From JBBQUP01 sp038212305 (GTDB lineage Bacteria > Bacteroidota > Bacteroidia > Bacteroidales > Marinilabiliaceae): a stretch of DNA of 30,839 nt. Under the pieces are notes generated by a model. That model was not told the origin of the DNA. It made no database searches and saw nothing but the letters and a program-made list of their open reading frames with translations. The position numbers and the translations under genes were made by a program. Position 1 is the first letter of the stretch; every line of letters begins with the position of its first letter. Positions 8,969 to 17,743 of this stretch are shown one piece after another. The stretch is from NCBI GenBank assembly GCA_038212305.1, contig JBBQUP010000032.1:1-30839 (forward strand), given 5' to 3'.

Positions 8969-9625
8969 ATGAGTATTTTAATTGCCCCATCACTGCTATC
9001 AGCCAATTTCAGCAACTTATCTACCGACATTCAAATGGTTAATGAGAGTGAAGCCGATTGGTTTCATTTAGACATAATGGATGGTGTTTTTGTTCCTAAC
9101 ATTTCGTTTGGACTTCCTGTTTTAAAATCCATAAAACCTTTGGCAAAAAAGCCATTTGATGTTCACTTAATGATTGTTCAACCTGAGCGATACATTGTTG
9201 ATTTTAAAAACGTGGGAGCTGATTGGTTAAATGTGCATTACGAAGCTTGTACTCATTTGCACCGAACTATTGAGCTAATAAAGCAACATGGAATGAAAGC
9301 TGGTGTAACATTAAATCCACACACCCCAATTTGCTTGCTCGAGGATATTATTTCGGACTTGGACTTAGTATTGCTCATGTCGGTTAATCCGGGATTTGGA
9401 GGTCAGAAATTTATTGATAACACTTACCAAAAAATAGAGCGCGCAAAAGAACTCATACTTAAAAAAGGAAGTTCTGCACTACTTCAGATTGATGGAGGAG
9501 TTGATAACCTCACTGCTCCCGAACTCATCAAAAGAGGTGCTGACGTTTTAGTTTCAGGCAGTTACATTTTCAAATCCAATTCACCCAAAACTACCATTCA
9601 TCAGCTTAAATCCCTTGGAAACTAG
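8969..9625 (+). CDS. rpe: Ribulose-phosphate 3-epimerase
   Basis: A 218-residue TIM-barrel enzyme interconverting D-ribulose 5-phosphate and D-xylulose 5-phosphate in the pentose phosphate pathway; length is normal. Motifs in order: SLLSANF at the N-terminus, HLDIMDGVFVPNISFG (metal-binding His and catalytic Asp), DVHLMI, the phosphate-binding loop NPGFGGQKF, QIDGGV with the second catalytic Asp, and ADVLVSGSYIF. All residues expected for the metal site appear to be present. It stands alone between rpoD and ssrA. Confidence 0.97.
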   Translation: MSILIAPSLLSANFSNLSTDIQMVNESEADWFHLDIMDGVFVPNISFGLPVLKSIKPLAKKPFDVHLMIVQPERYIVDFKNVGADWLNVHYEACTHLHRTIELIKQHGMKAGVTLNPHTPICLLEDIISDLDLVLLMSVNPGFGGQKFIDNTYQKIERAKELILKKGSSALLQIDGGVDNLTAPELIKRGADVLVSGSYIFKSNSPKTTIHQLKSLGN

Positions 9626-9671
9626 CACTTTTTTTACTTCCTAATTAATAATGTTATTGTTTTAATAAAGA

Positions 9672-9702
9672 TTGTGCATTCGCACCTAAAAATGTATATT
9701 TG
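9672..9702 (+). promoter_or_regulatory. Promoter of ssrA
   Basis: TTG (9672-9674, in ATTG) is followed after 20 bases by TATATTTG (9695-9702), a full match to the Bacteroidota -7 motif. The expected start is a few bases before the mature tmRNA 5' end. Confidence 0.65.
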
Positions 9703-9717
9703 CACTCTATACAACAT

Positions 9718-10118
9718 GGGGCTGACCTGGATTTGACAGCTTGGCAAAGTGGTGTGTAAGCATGTCGAGCATTGAGATTCTGGCTCGCAAATCATAGGTC
9801 TCGAACTTTATAACTGGCGAAAATAACTACGCTCTTGCCGCATAATCGAATTATAGTAGATTAGCATTATCTCTGTTCTAGGAACGGAGACGAGACATTT
9901 CCCGGACACCGTGGCCCCGAGGCCGTCTGATTAGGAAGTGCAGCTAAATCGGGGATAGTTTACCTGCGGCTACTGTGGGTTGACGAAAATTTAGTGGCTA
10001 AGGAAAAGTTCGGGTGTCTGCTCCCAGACTTATCACGAAAAATAATAGTAGAATAAACATGTAGAAAGCATATGGCTTCCAGGTTTGGACCAGGGTTCGA
10101 TTCCCTGCAGCTCCACCA
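9718..10118 (+). ncRNA. ssrA: Transfer-messenger RNA (tmRNA), tag GENNYALAA
   Basis: One-piece tmRNA of about 401 nt that rescues stalled ribosomes together with SmpB. The 5' end GGGGCTG pairs with CAGCTCC near the 3' end to form the acceptor stem, with one G-U pair, followed by discriminator A and an encoded CCA (10116-10118). The T arm reads CAGGGTTCGATTCCCTG. The tag frame runs from resume codon GGC (9816) to TAA (9843-9845) and encodes GENNYALAA, the form expected in Bacteroidota. The long middle portion, with several GC-rich inverted segments, fits the pseudoknots. A promoter precedes it and a strong terminator follows. Confidence 0.97.
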
Positions 10119-10128
10119 TCACAGAATC

Positions 10129-10166
10129 AAAAAAGAGGATAGCTTAATTGGCATCCTCTTTTTTAT
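10129..10166 (+). terminator. Rho-independent terminator of ssrA
   Basis: AAAAAAGAGGAT (10129-10140) and ATCCTCTTTTTT (10153-10164) form a perfect 12-bp stem with a 12-nt loop and a T-rich tail, 10 bases after the tmRNA CCA end. Confidence 0.9.
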
Positions 10167-10308
10167 TTAATAGAGCAGCAACAACCTTTTGTCGATTTGA
10201 AACAAATTCATTCTAGAAACATTCCGTTTAGACAGTATTGATGAATGATCCTAAACAACAAAATAGGTTGCAAGTTCATTTTATTCCTAAACCCTAAAAT
10301 AGAACCGT

Positions 10309-10316
10309 TATTTTTG
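10309..10316 (+). promoter_or_regulatory. Candidate -7 box of the aldo/keto reductase gene
   Basis: TATTTTTG matches TAnnTTTG and lies 29 bases before the ATG. No clear -33 box was seen. Confidence 0.45.
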
Positions 10317-10345
10317 TTGATTGTTAATTTGGAAATTAAAATAGT

Positions 10346-11533
10346 ATGGAGTATCGCAGATTCGGAAAAACAGAAAAAAAACTAAGTGTAATCACTTTAG
10401 GTGGAATGCGTTTCAAACATGTTTGGGATGACCCTCGCAATGAAATTCCTACAGATACACAAGAGCATTGTAATGTATTGGTTGAACAAGCAATTAAACA
10501 TGGTATAAACCATTTCGAAACTGCCTATGGCTACAAAAAAAGCGAAACAGCATTGGGTAGAACATTAAACCAAGAATTGAAAATAGATCGAAATTCTTAC
10601 TATTTAATGACTAAAGGCAACGGCCATAGCGCTTCGGCAATGCGTCAAATGGTTGAAGAGCAATTACAAACACTACAAACCGACTATTTTGATTTTTATG
10701 CATGGCATGGCATTAATAATGATGAAATACTTCAGCAATCTTGCGCGTCAGGAGGAGCTGTTGAGGAATTATTAAAACTAAAAGAGGAAGGATTAATAAA
10801 ACATGTTGGGTTTAGTACCCATGCACCATTAAATGTAATTACAAGAACAATTGAAACCGATTTATTTGAATTTGTCAATCTTCATTATTACTATTTTTTT
10901 CAACGTAATAAAGCAGCCATACAATTAGCTCAAAGCAAAGACATGGGTGTTTTTATTATTTCACCAAACGATAAAGGAGGACAATTATTTAAAGCTCCAG
11001 AAAAAGTACGAAATGCAATTCCTCATGCTACACCAATTCAATGGAATGCACGATTTTGTCTGCGGTCACCTGCTGTACATACGCTATCCTTTGGCATGAC
11101 GGAGAATGCTCATTTCGATGAAATGGAAGGTATCTTCCCCTCCTCATCATTCTATCAAGATTCTGATTTGGTAGCAAAACAGAATTTAGATGCAATGATT
11201 ATGGATGACCCTTTTACTTCTTTTGATGGATATAACAAAACGCATGAATTTAATGAAATTAACATTGCAGAATTACTTCGACTTCGTAAACTTTGGAAAT
11301 GTTATGACATGCTCGATTTTGCTAAATATAGGTACAAAGAGTTACGTGAACCCAATCACTGGGTACCAGGCGTATATGCTACTAAAGAAAATATTGATAA
11401 AATAGATTTGGCACAAATACCTCAAGGATTTCCAATTAAAAATTTGCTCGAAGAAGCTCATTTGGCATTTTATGAATCTCCCATTGAAAACCACATAAAA
11501 AAAATTGAACCGCTAAAACTTAAACTCATTTAA
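10346..11533 (+). CDS. Aldo/keto reductase family oxidoreductase (COG1453-like)
   Basis: A 395-residue cytoplasmic oxidoreductase; the substrate is not recognisable. The N-terminus YRRFGKTEKKLSVITLGGMRF is typical of the family's first barrel strand. Catalytic-tetrad candidates are Glu58 (in HFETAYGY, where most members have Asp), Tyr63, Lys90 (YLMTKGNG) and His121 (YAWHGI). The barrel continues through IKHVGFSTHAP and DMGVFIISPNDKGG. The C-terminal region has the length of the iron-sulfur subgroup but lacks its Cys-rich [4Fe-4S] motif; only one Cys (LRKLWKCYDM) lies near the expected place. It follows the ssrA terminator and seems monocistronic. Confidence 0.85.
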   Translation: MEYRRFGKTEKKLSVITLGGMRFKHVWDDPRNEIPTDTQEHCNVLVEQAIKHGINHFETAYGYKKSETALGRTLNQELKIDRNSYYLMTKGNGHSASAMRQMVEEQLQTLQTDYFDFYAWHGINNDEILQQSCASGGAVEELLKLKEEGLIKHVGFSTHAPLNVITRTIETDLFEFVNLHYYYFFQRNKAAIQLAQSKDMGVFIISPNDKGGQLFKAPEKVRNAIPHATPIQWNARFCLRSPAVHTLSFGMTENAHFDEMEGIFPSSSFYQDSDLVAKQNLDAMIMDDPFTSFDGYNKTHEFNEINIAELLRLRKLWKCYDMLDFAKYRYKELREPNHWVPGVYATKENIDKIDLAQIPQGFPIKNLLEEAHLAFYESPIENHIKKIEPLKLKLI

Positions 11534-11880
11534 GAAGAATATCTAACATCGTTTTTAGGAACTGTTTAAAATTAATTTAATTGAATACCGAGATAGAAAG
11601 AATAATAGATATTAGAAAGATATAGAAGATATTTCCGGATGATGAACATTCTATTTTCATCTTTTTTATCTTCTCCCTCTTTCTATAATCTAAAAATCAA
11701 GACATCTATAAATTTAAACAGCTTCTTAGATAATATTTACAGAAGCAAAAAATCAATACTCATCTTGCTGATTTAGCGAATAAATTATGTTAGTTTTAAT
11801 GTTTTCATGCAACATACTCGAAATTGTAATTTTGCTGAAAAACATTAAATTAAATTGAAGTCCAACAGTAAAAACAGACC
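11534..11880. other. Intergenic region (347 bp) with an imperfect inverted repeat
   Basis: AT-rich and without a gene. CTGTTTAAA (11562-11570) and TTTAAACAG (11713-11721) are the arms of an imperfect inverted repeat that spans about 11552-11734. Inside, a purine-rich stretch with repeated AGAAAGA-type words (11591-11634) faces a pyrimidine-rich stretch (11658-11690). A TAATTTTG -7 box for the next gene lies at 11827-11834. Confidence 0.5.
11827..11834 (+). promoter_or_regulatory. Candidate -7 box of the SLOG/DUF2493 gene
   Basis: TAATTTTG matches TAnnTTTG. A TTTT run (11802-11805) sits near the -33 position. The ATG is 46 bases downstream. Confidence 0.45.
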
Positions 11881-12219
11881 ATGATTTTAGCGATTGTAGG
11901 TAGTCGTGGAATAACAGACTACTCGCTGATAGTTAATGCCTTGCAAAAACACTCCCCAGCAGAAATCATCACGGGTGGTGCAGTAGGTGTTGATGAATTA
12001 GCAGCAAATTACGCCAATGAAAATGGCATTGAATTAACTGTTTATCAACCCGACTACTCTAAATTTGGCAAACAGGCTACTCACATACGTAATCAGAAAA
12101 TTGTGGATCATTGCACACACCTAATTGCATTTTGGGATGGAAGAAGCGCAGGCACTAAAAGCTCAATTGAAAAAGCTAAAAAGAAGAACAAAGAGGTGAC
12201 AATTGTTTTGGTGAAATAA
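11881..12219 (+). CDS. SLOG-superfamily nucleotide-binding protein (YspA/DUF2493 family)
   Basis: A 112-residue Rossmann-like protein. It has the family's ordered motifs: VGSRGITDY at the N-terminus, ITGGAVGVDELAANYA (the glycine-rich nucleotide-binding loop with an Asp-Glu pair), YQPDYSKFGKQATHIRNQKIV, and FWDGRSAGTKSSIEKAK near the C-terminus. SLOG proteins bind nucleotides or nucleotide-derived ligands; this subgroup is proposed to sense or process such molecules, often near phage or conflict genes, but has no settled function. Here the neighbours do not suggest conflict. It converges on the AmpG-like gene with only 8 bp between the two stops and no terminator visible. Confidence 0.85.
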   Translation: MILAIVGSRGITDYSLIVNALQKHSPAEIITGGAVGVDELAANYANENGIELTVYQPDYSKFGKQATHIRNQKIVDHCTHLIAFWDGRSAGTKSSIEKAKKKNKEVTIVLVK

Positions 12220-12227
12220 CTGAATAA

Positions 12228-13874
12228 CTAGCTTTTGCTTTTCTTACCAAACGATTTATCGAGTTTTAAATACTTTATTACTATCATTCCTGGAATGGTA
12301 CAAATAAATACGTAAATAAAAAAATACTCATACCCAATAAGCTCTTTCATCCAACCCGATATCATTCCTGGCAACATCATGCCTAATGCCATTATTGAAG
12401 TTCCAATGGCAAACTCGGCCGTTTTAAACTTGCTTTCGCCTACGTAATAAAGCATATAAAGAATGTAAGCAGTGAATCCAAATCCATATCCGAACTGCTC
12501 CGTAGCAATCATTGCATAAACACTCCAATCGGTAGGTAATGGTTGATAAAAAGATAGTAACACGTACCCCAAATTTGGAACATTCATAAAAAAGGCCATC
12601 AACCAAATGAGCTTTTTCAATCCATATTTCGATGCAAAGAATCCTCCCAGAATCCCTCCCAATGTTAACCCAATCATACCAATTGTACCATATGCCATGC
12701 CGTATTGCGAGGAGGTCATTCCAATTCCACCATTTTGTTGACTATCAACTAAGAACGGAGTAGCTACTTTTACTAATTGCGACTCTCCAAACCGGTAAAG
12801 CACAAAAAACAATATTGCAGGGATTACTCCTTCTTTGCTGAAAAAGGATGCAAAAACCTCTTTGTAAACTAACATCCCAACTTTAGATATTTTCTTCTCT
12901 TCAATTATTCGAGGCAAAACATAATAATGATAAACTGAGAAGAGTAGTAAAACAACTGCTAAGCCTAAAAATGTATATAACCAACTAACTGGCACATTAC
13001 CGGCAGATACTAAAAAAATAGTTTCACAGGAAGTCTTCAGATTTTTATTCACCTTTAATTCAACCAATTGAGGTACATCCCAATTTTGATCGGTGAAAAC
13101 AAGGTGACTCTGCGAGTTATTTTTTAATTCAATATCTTTACTTCCAGCCTTTTGCGAAATATTAACAACGACTTCTTCCCCCAAGGCTGGTTGCTCCAAC
13201 AAATTAATCGCCACCGATGGATGTTGAATGCTATCTCCTTTTGCAAGTGGAATAATTAGCTTAAACGGTTTAACTACTAAACCCGATTGATTTAAATCAG
13301 ATTCAGTTAGTTGATTTTTATCACCCAAATCATTCGCCTCAACCGTAAAAGCAGATGCTCCTCGTCCTGTGTTTTCTTGGATATAACCAGCCATCAAAGG
13401 CAATAAGCCTAAAGCTGTTAACATGGCAAATCGATAAAATGTACTTCGAATACCAACAAAAAACGACTGGCGATTTGTATTTAACGCCAGCATATAAAAC
13501 CCATCTGCAGCAATATCGTGACTGGCAGATAGCACAGCCATAATAAAAAACAAAACCAAAGATGCCCAATAAAACACAGTCGATTGCAGAATAAAACCTA
13601 ATATCCCAAAGCCCAAAGCCATCAATACCTGAGTGATAACAACCCAGTTTCTTTTAGTTGAAACAACCTCAACATAGGGACTCCAGAGGGGTTTCAAGGC
13701 CCAAGGTAAATATAGCAGACTTGTCCAAAAAGCAAATGAAGCCAACGAGATACCCATGGTTTGATAAATCAAACCCGAAGTAACCATGACGATACTATAT
13801 GGAATTCCTTGGTAGAAATAGAGGCTAGGAACCCAACTCCAGCCTGTATCCTTATTCGATTTAGCGTTATTCAT
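12228..13874 (-). CDS. AmpG-type muropeptide MFS transporter with large periplasmic insertion
   Basis: A 548-residue inner-membrane protein of the AmpG (PAT) branch of the major facilitator superfamily, whose members import anhydro-muropeptides during wall recycling. The first half (about residues 14-165) holds five clear hydrophobic segments and the family stretch ASHDIAADGFYMLALNTNRQS. A soluble insertion of about 130 residues (166-296) follows, predicted to be periplasmic. Its sequence is beta-rich, and SHLVFTDQNWDVPQLVELKV resembles Calx-beta/Ig-like repeat strands. The remaining membrane segments follow from WLYTFLGLAVVLLL to the C-terminus. The start codon overlaps the stop of the SpoIID-like gene (ATGAATAA), so the two are translationally coupled. 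AmpG-type function is likely; the exact substrate is inferred from family and neighbours. Confidence 0.82.
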   Translation of the reverse strand: MNNAKSNKDTGWSWVPSLYFYQGIPYSIVMVTSGLIYQTMGISLASFAFWTSLLYLPWALKPLWSPYVEVVSTKRNWVVITQVLMALGFGILGFILQSTVFYWASLVLFFIMAVLSASHDIAADGFYMLALNTNRQSFFVGIRSTFYRFAMLTALGLLPLMAGYIQENTGRGASAFTVEANDLGDKNQLTESDLNQSGLVVKPFKLIIPLAKGDSIQHPSVAINLLEQPALGEEVVVNISQKAGSKDIELKNNSQSHLVFTDQNWDVPQLVELKVNKNLKTSCETIFLVSAGNVPVSWLYTFLGLAVVLLLFSVYHYYVLPRIIEEKKISKVGMLVYKEVFASFFSKEGVIPAILFFVLYRFGESQLVKVATPFLVDSQQNGGIGMTSSQYGMAYGTIGMIGLTLGGILGGFFASKYGLKKLIWLMAFFMNVPNLGYVLLSFYQPLPTDWSVYAMIATEQFGYGFGFTAYILYMLYYVGESKFKTAEFAIGTSIMALGMMLPGMISGWMKELIGYEYFFIYVFICTIPGMIVIKYLKLDKSFGKKSKS

Positions 13875-15204
13875 ATCTCCTTTTCAACTGAGCTCCTCTG
13901 AAATAATGTTCAAGTATTTGATTGTATTGGTAACCCTTAGCTCCCATAACCGCCGCTCCAATTTGGCACAATCCTACTCCATGCCCCCACCCTGCTCCAT
14001 GCAGTGCAAACACAACTTTTTTATTCTTCTCTTGTTTTTCGACCACAAATGCGGAACTGTATAAATGAGTTGGAGATAACCATTTTCTAATTTCAAGCTC
14101 CTTTCCCACTATCATTGAACGTTTTTCACCGACAATAAAAAGTCTAATAATTCGTCCCGAATGACCTCTTTCCAATGGAATTAAATCGGTAATTAAACCA
14201 AAATCAATCCCGCTTTTTTTTAATACAATTTCGCTCAACTTCTTTGCGCTATAGGATATTGTCCACCTGTAAAAGTTGGGAGTTTCCAAATCATAATCAT
14301 TTAAAACTTGCTTTAGAATGGTAGCATCAGAAGTATTGCAAAAAGCAGGAGGACTTTGCTCTATCCAATTCGTAGCATAGGCCTCTTCTTTTAAATCGAG
14401 GTGGTAGCCTTTGGGTGCTTTTTTATTATCGGCAAAACTTTGAAGATAAGGGTGATTTACTGGTTCCCAAACATTTCCGAACTCTTCGGTTACCCCGCCA
14501 CAGCATTTCGAAAACCGAGCATCACAAATTTGATTAATATACATTAAAACTTCACCTCGGGTTGAATCCACAGCATCTATTACCAACGCAGTGTTTAATC
14601 GTGTTATGCCTTGATAACGCTGACAATGATCATCGGCACACACATCGAAATCTACATGATCCTCGCGATCGTACCACTTAATAATTTCGTCATTTGTTCT
14701 AAATTCAGATTGATAATGATCTCCTTTTTGTTGAATAGATTTATTTTTCCCTATTTGAGCCAACAACCAACTACGCGATATAACTGCATGTGCTTTAAGT
14801 AGCTCAAGTGACGAGGTGGCTCGCATTTCGGATGAAATAACACTTTTTAGATAAGACTCAACCAACAAACTATTGATAACAACAATTTGTCCCTTTCCAT
14901 CCAATTTGATTTTCAAGCTGCCGTTAAAAACCTGATCCTCATTGCGTTGCCAATGAAAACCAACACCAATTGTTACATCTCGTAATACAATTTTGCACGA
15001 ATCATCAACTGGAACCAAATGGCATATGTGATCAACAAACAAGTTTCGATTATCACAAATAACTGAAATAAACGAGTCTCTAATTTTTGCAGTGCAATTG
15101 CCACATAAATATTCATCGGTACCTTGTAAAAGATATTCTCCAACTAATTCAAATGAAATCTCATAGGCACTAATAATGCCTACCTCAATTATAGGTTCGT
15201 TCAT
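13867..15204 (-). CDS. SpoIID/LytB-domain protein without signal peptide
   Basis: A 445-residue member of the SpoIID family, lytic transglycosylases that cut peptidoglycan glycan strands lacking stem peptides. Core motifs are present: SVISSEMRATSSLELLKAHA (Glu126 at the catalytic position), the metal-type CADDHC (Cys189, His193, Cys194), FSKCCGGVTEEFGNVW, and GWGHGVGLCQIGAAVMGAKG near 405-424. Residues 1-115 are an extra N-terminal region with CGNC. No signal peptide or membrane segment is visible, and an in-frame TGA at 15220-15222, six codons before the ATG, leaves no room for one. The protein has at least a dozen Cys, more than usual for an exported protein. It probably acts in the cytoplasm, perhaps on fragments brought in by the coupled AmpG-like transporter. 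Confidence 0.88.
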   Translation of the reverse strand: MNEPIIEVGIISAYEISFELVGEYLLQGTDEYLCGNCTAKIRDSFISVICDNRNLFVDHICHLVPVDDSCKIVLRDVTIGVGFHWQRNEDQVFNGSLKIKLDGKGQIVVINSLLVESYLKSVISSEMRATSSLELLKAHAVISRSWLLAQIGKNKSIQQKGDHYQSEFRTNDEIIKWYDREDHVDFDVCADDHCQRYQGITRLNTALVIDAVDSTRGEVLMYINQICDARFSKCCGGVTEEFGNVWEPVNHPYLQSFADNKKAPKGYHLDLKEEAYATNWIEQSPPAFCNTSDATILKQVLNDYDLETPNFYRWTISYSAKKLSEIVLKKSGIDFGLITDLIPLERGHSGRIIRLFIVGEKRSMIVGKELEIRKWLSPTHLYSSAFVVEKQEKNKKVVFALHGAGWGHGVGLCQIGAAVMGAKGYQYNQILEHYFRGAQLKRRYE

Positions 15205-15414
15205 ATTTAAAAAATAGTATCAAGATTTAAGTATCAAGACTCAAGACATTAGACTGATTTTCAGCACTAATGTAAGTCGCTCAATCTATTTAATAATTAA
15301 GCTGTTTTTTAAACTTAATCATTGCAGCATCATATCGCAATAATTACTCCGTTACACCTTCCAAAGGTACATTTTTACCAAGACCAAACGAGCAGAAAAA
15401 AGAACTGAAGTGAC

Positions 15415-17571
15415 TTATTTTTTTGATTTTTCATCCAAAAATACGGAAAGCAAAATACGAAACTCATGGTCTGTTAAATGATATTCGTTTTTAATTTGCA
15501 TCAAAAATGAGTTTTTCTCAGATATTCCTGAAATTTCCAAAACCTGATCGATAGCACCAACGGCCCTTAATACGCTTAAGTGCAAATTATTATCAACATT
15601 AAACCGATTAACTTTTAACTGATTCCGAACATCACAACTAACTTGCGATAATCGAGTTGAAACCCCATCAGCAAATCCGTTGGCAAAAATTACAACCGTA
15701 TCATTAATTAATTGCATTGAAACATGAGCTCGTCGTTGCAATCCCAACGGTGTTATGGGCTGATCGAATTCGCGTTGAATATTGAAATAATGCGCTGCAT
15801 TAACCTCATCTACAGACTTTAAACTATCTAAACTGGGTGCAACATTAATACGAACAAATTTAATTTCATTGGGTTTGGTAAAAATCATCTTTTTCATTCG
15901 ATTTACAACCATCGAATCCAAAACAGTAAATGATCGAATAGCATCGGGGAAATAAAACATATTAAACGAAATAGGTTGAATTTCAGCCTGCATCTGAGGT
16001 AAATAGTTAGGTAAATCCTTCGAATAATTTACGCACAAGCAAACCTGAACCTCATCTTTTTTATCACCCTCAAGAGTATATCCTGCCGAAACTAATACCA
16101 CTTCAAGCTCAGATGATTTCTCCCTTGCAGGAAAAATTAAATCCTGATTTTGCACATTAAAAATAACTCCATCTTCAAACTCAAAATCGCCATCTTTTAA
16201 AATCCATTTTTGAGGATTAACACCTAATAATGCAGTCATTTCAGAGAGTTTTTTTTGTGCATTATCAATAACTTTGTACTCCAACGAGAGTTTTCGCTGC
16301 AAGTCAACAATTCGTGTTGTCTTATCCGTTAAATTAGTCAAACTACTATTGACAAGCACCTTTCGAGCATCAATTGCGACTTGACTGGCGGGTAATAGCT
16401 TTCGCAAACTATCTATCTCAATACCTAACCTATTAATATCAAATTCAATTTTCTCTTTAATAACCAGTTCTTTTTGAAGAATATTTTCGAGTCCTCCCTC
16501 TTTTTGCAAATCTGCAATTGGCTTATTTACTTTAATTTGTTTGAATTGATTGATTCGATCCAAATGAGATATTCCCTTGCCCGAATTTGGATCAGGTGAC
16601 AATTCTTGCGTTATATTATTTGTATATAACTGATAACTTTTATTGCTTAAAGTAAAAACAATTAGCGGTTTTAAAGAACCATTTAATCCCCACAAAACAG
16701 AGTGTATTGCAATTGATTTTCGAGGAGGAATTAAAATACTTTCTTTAGATAAGCCCTGAGGTTGTAAAACATTGTTCGAAACTGTAAAACCATAATTAAA
16801 CAAACCAACAGCTTTACCGTAAAAATTCTCACTCGGTTTTAAAGGATTAACATCGTTTTCATTCAATAATCCAGCCGATCCACTTCCTTCACCAGCAGCC
16901 AAATAAATCAAATCATCAAATGTACTATTACTCGAAATTGTACTCCCAAAATAAAGGCTTCTAACAGATATATAATTAGCAATTAAACCATTCCATGCTT
17001 CAAACAACGCTAGCTGTTCTTTACCATCAAGCATATTAAATTTTAAAAGCTGCTCTAATTTTAAAAAAATGGGTATTGATGGGTTCATTAAAACATCCAA
17101 TATCAACCTTGTATTTTTATCACTTACATTTTGGGGAATAACTGATATTAATGGAATAATGAAAGATTTATAAAGTGAATCGTTGCAGGCACTCGAATGA
17201 CTTAAACAGCTTTTAAGTCCTTCATTCAACTCCAAAAATGCCATTTTTATTGCGGCTTCGGAAACAACGCCTGATGAGGATTTAGAAATACTATCGATTT
17301 TAATAACCAAACTTTGAGGAATTAATTTTTGATGTTTTAAAATGGAATCATAATCAATTAAAACAGAACCATTAGTGTTTTTACAAAACGAGGAATTATC
17401 GAACTGAAAAAAAGAACCCCAGTTTTTGTCAAGAACCGGTGATTTTTTAACAATACGATACAACCAAGCACGCTCCTCAGGCGTAAATTGATTTTGGGTA
17501 AATGACAATGCTACATTCACATAAAGTAAAATCGCGACTAATATAATATGTGGTTGCTTTTTAATTAACAT
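15415..17571 (-). CDS. Exported protein of unknown function with central coiled coil
   Basis: I do not recognise this 718-residue protein. Residues 1-25 form a likely signal peptide (Lys-Lys, then a hydrophobic run ending near ALSFTQ). The mature part begins FTPEERAWLYRIVKKSP. A glycine-rich segment LIYLAAGEGSGSAG lies near residue 275. Heptad-like helical sequence at about 355-455 suggests a coiled coil. The C-terminal third contains a phosphate-loop-free alpha/beta stretch ending in HLTDHEFRILLSVFLDEKSKK. A periplasmic or surface location is likely. It lies upstream of the SpoIID-like and AmpG-like genes on the same strand, 210 bp away, so it may belong to the same neighbourhood without being in the same transcript. 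Confidence 0.75.
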   Translation of the reverse strand: MLIKKQPHIILVAILLYVNVALSFTQNQFTPEERAWLYRIVKKSPVLDKNWGSFFQFDNSSFCKNTNGSVLIDYDSILKHQKLIPQSLVIKIDSISKSSSGVVSEAAIKMAFLELNEGLKSCLSHSSACNDSLYKSFIIPLISVIPQNVSDKNTRLILDVLMNPSIPIFLKLEQLLKFNMLDGKEQLALFEAWNGLIANYISVRSLYFGSTISSNSTFDDLIYLAAGEGSGSAGLLNENDVNPLKPSENFYGKAVGLFNYGFTVSNNVLQPQGLSKESILIPPRKSIAIHSVLWGLNGSLKPLIVFTLSNKSYQLYTNNITQELSPDPNSGKGISHLDRINQFKQIKVNKPIADLQKEGGLENILQKELVIKEKIEFDINRLGIEIDSLRKLLPASQVAIDARKVLVNSSLTNLTDKTTRIVDLQRKLSLEYKVIDNAQKKLSEMTALLGVNPQKWILKDGDFEFEDGVIFNVQNQDLIFPAREKSSELEVVLVSAGYTLEGDKKDEVQVCLCVNYSKDLPNYLPQMQAEIQPISFNMFYFPDAIRSFTVLDSMVVNRMKKMIFTKPNEIKFVRINVAPSLDSLKSVDEVNAAHYFNIQREFDQPITPLGLQRRAHVSMQLINDTVVIFANGFADGVSTRLSQVSCDVRNQLKVNRFNVDNNLHLSVLRAVGAIDQVLEISGISEKNSFLMQIKNEYHLTDHEFRILLSVFLDEKSKK

Positions 17572-17743
17572 ATGTGAAGATAAAAAAATTAAGCCATTGG
17601 CAACACCTATCGAATCTGCACCATGAAAATTACTAATTGATTTAATAAATTAGCAGACAATCGCTTGCATATTCATCTAATATATTCATATATTTACTTA
17701 CTTAGTTACCTTTTTACTTGTTTCAAATACTAAATTCATTATC

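Noticed and set aside
11881..12219. The SLOG protein as part of an anti-phage system
   Set aside because: No effector, nuclease or other defence gene is adjacent; the neighbours are metabolic.
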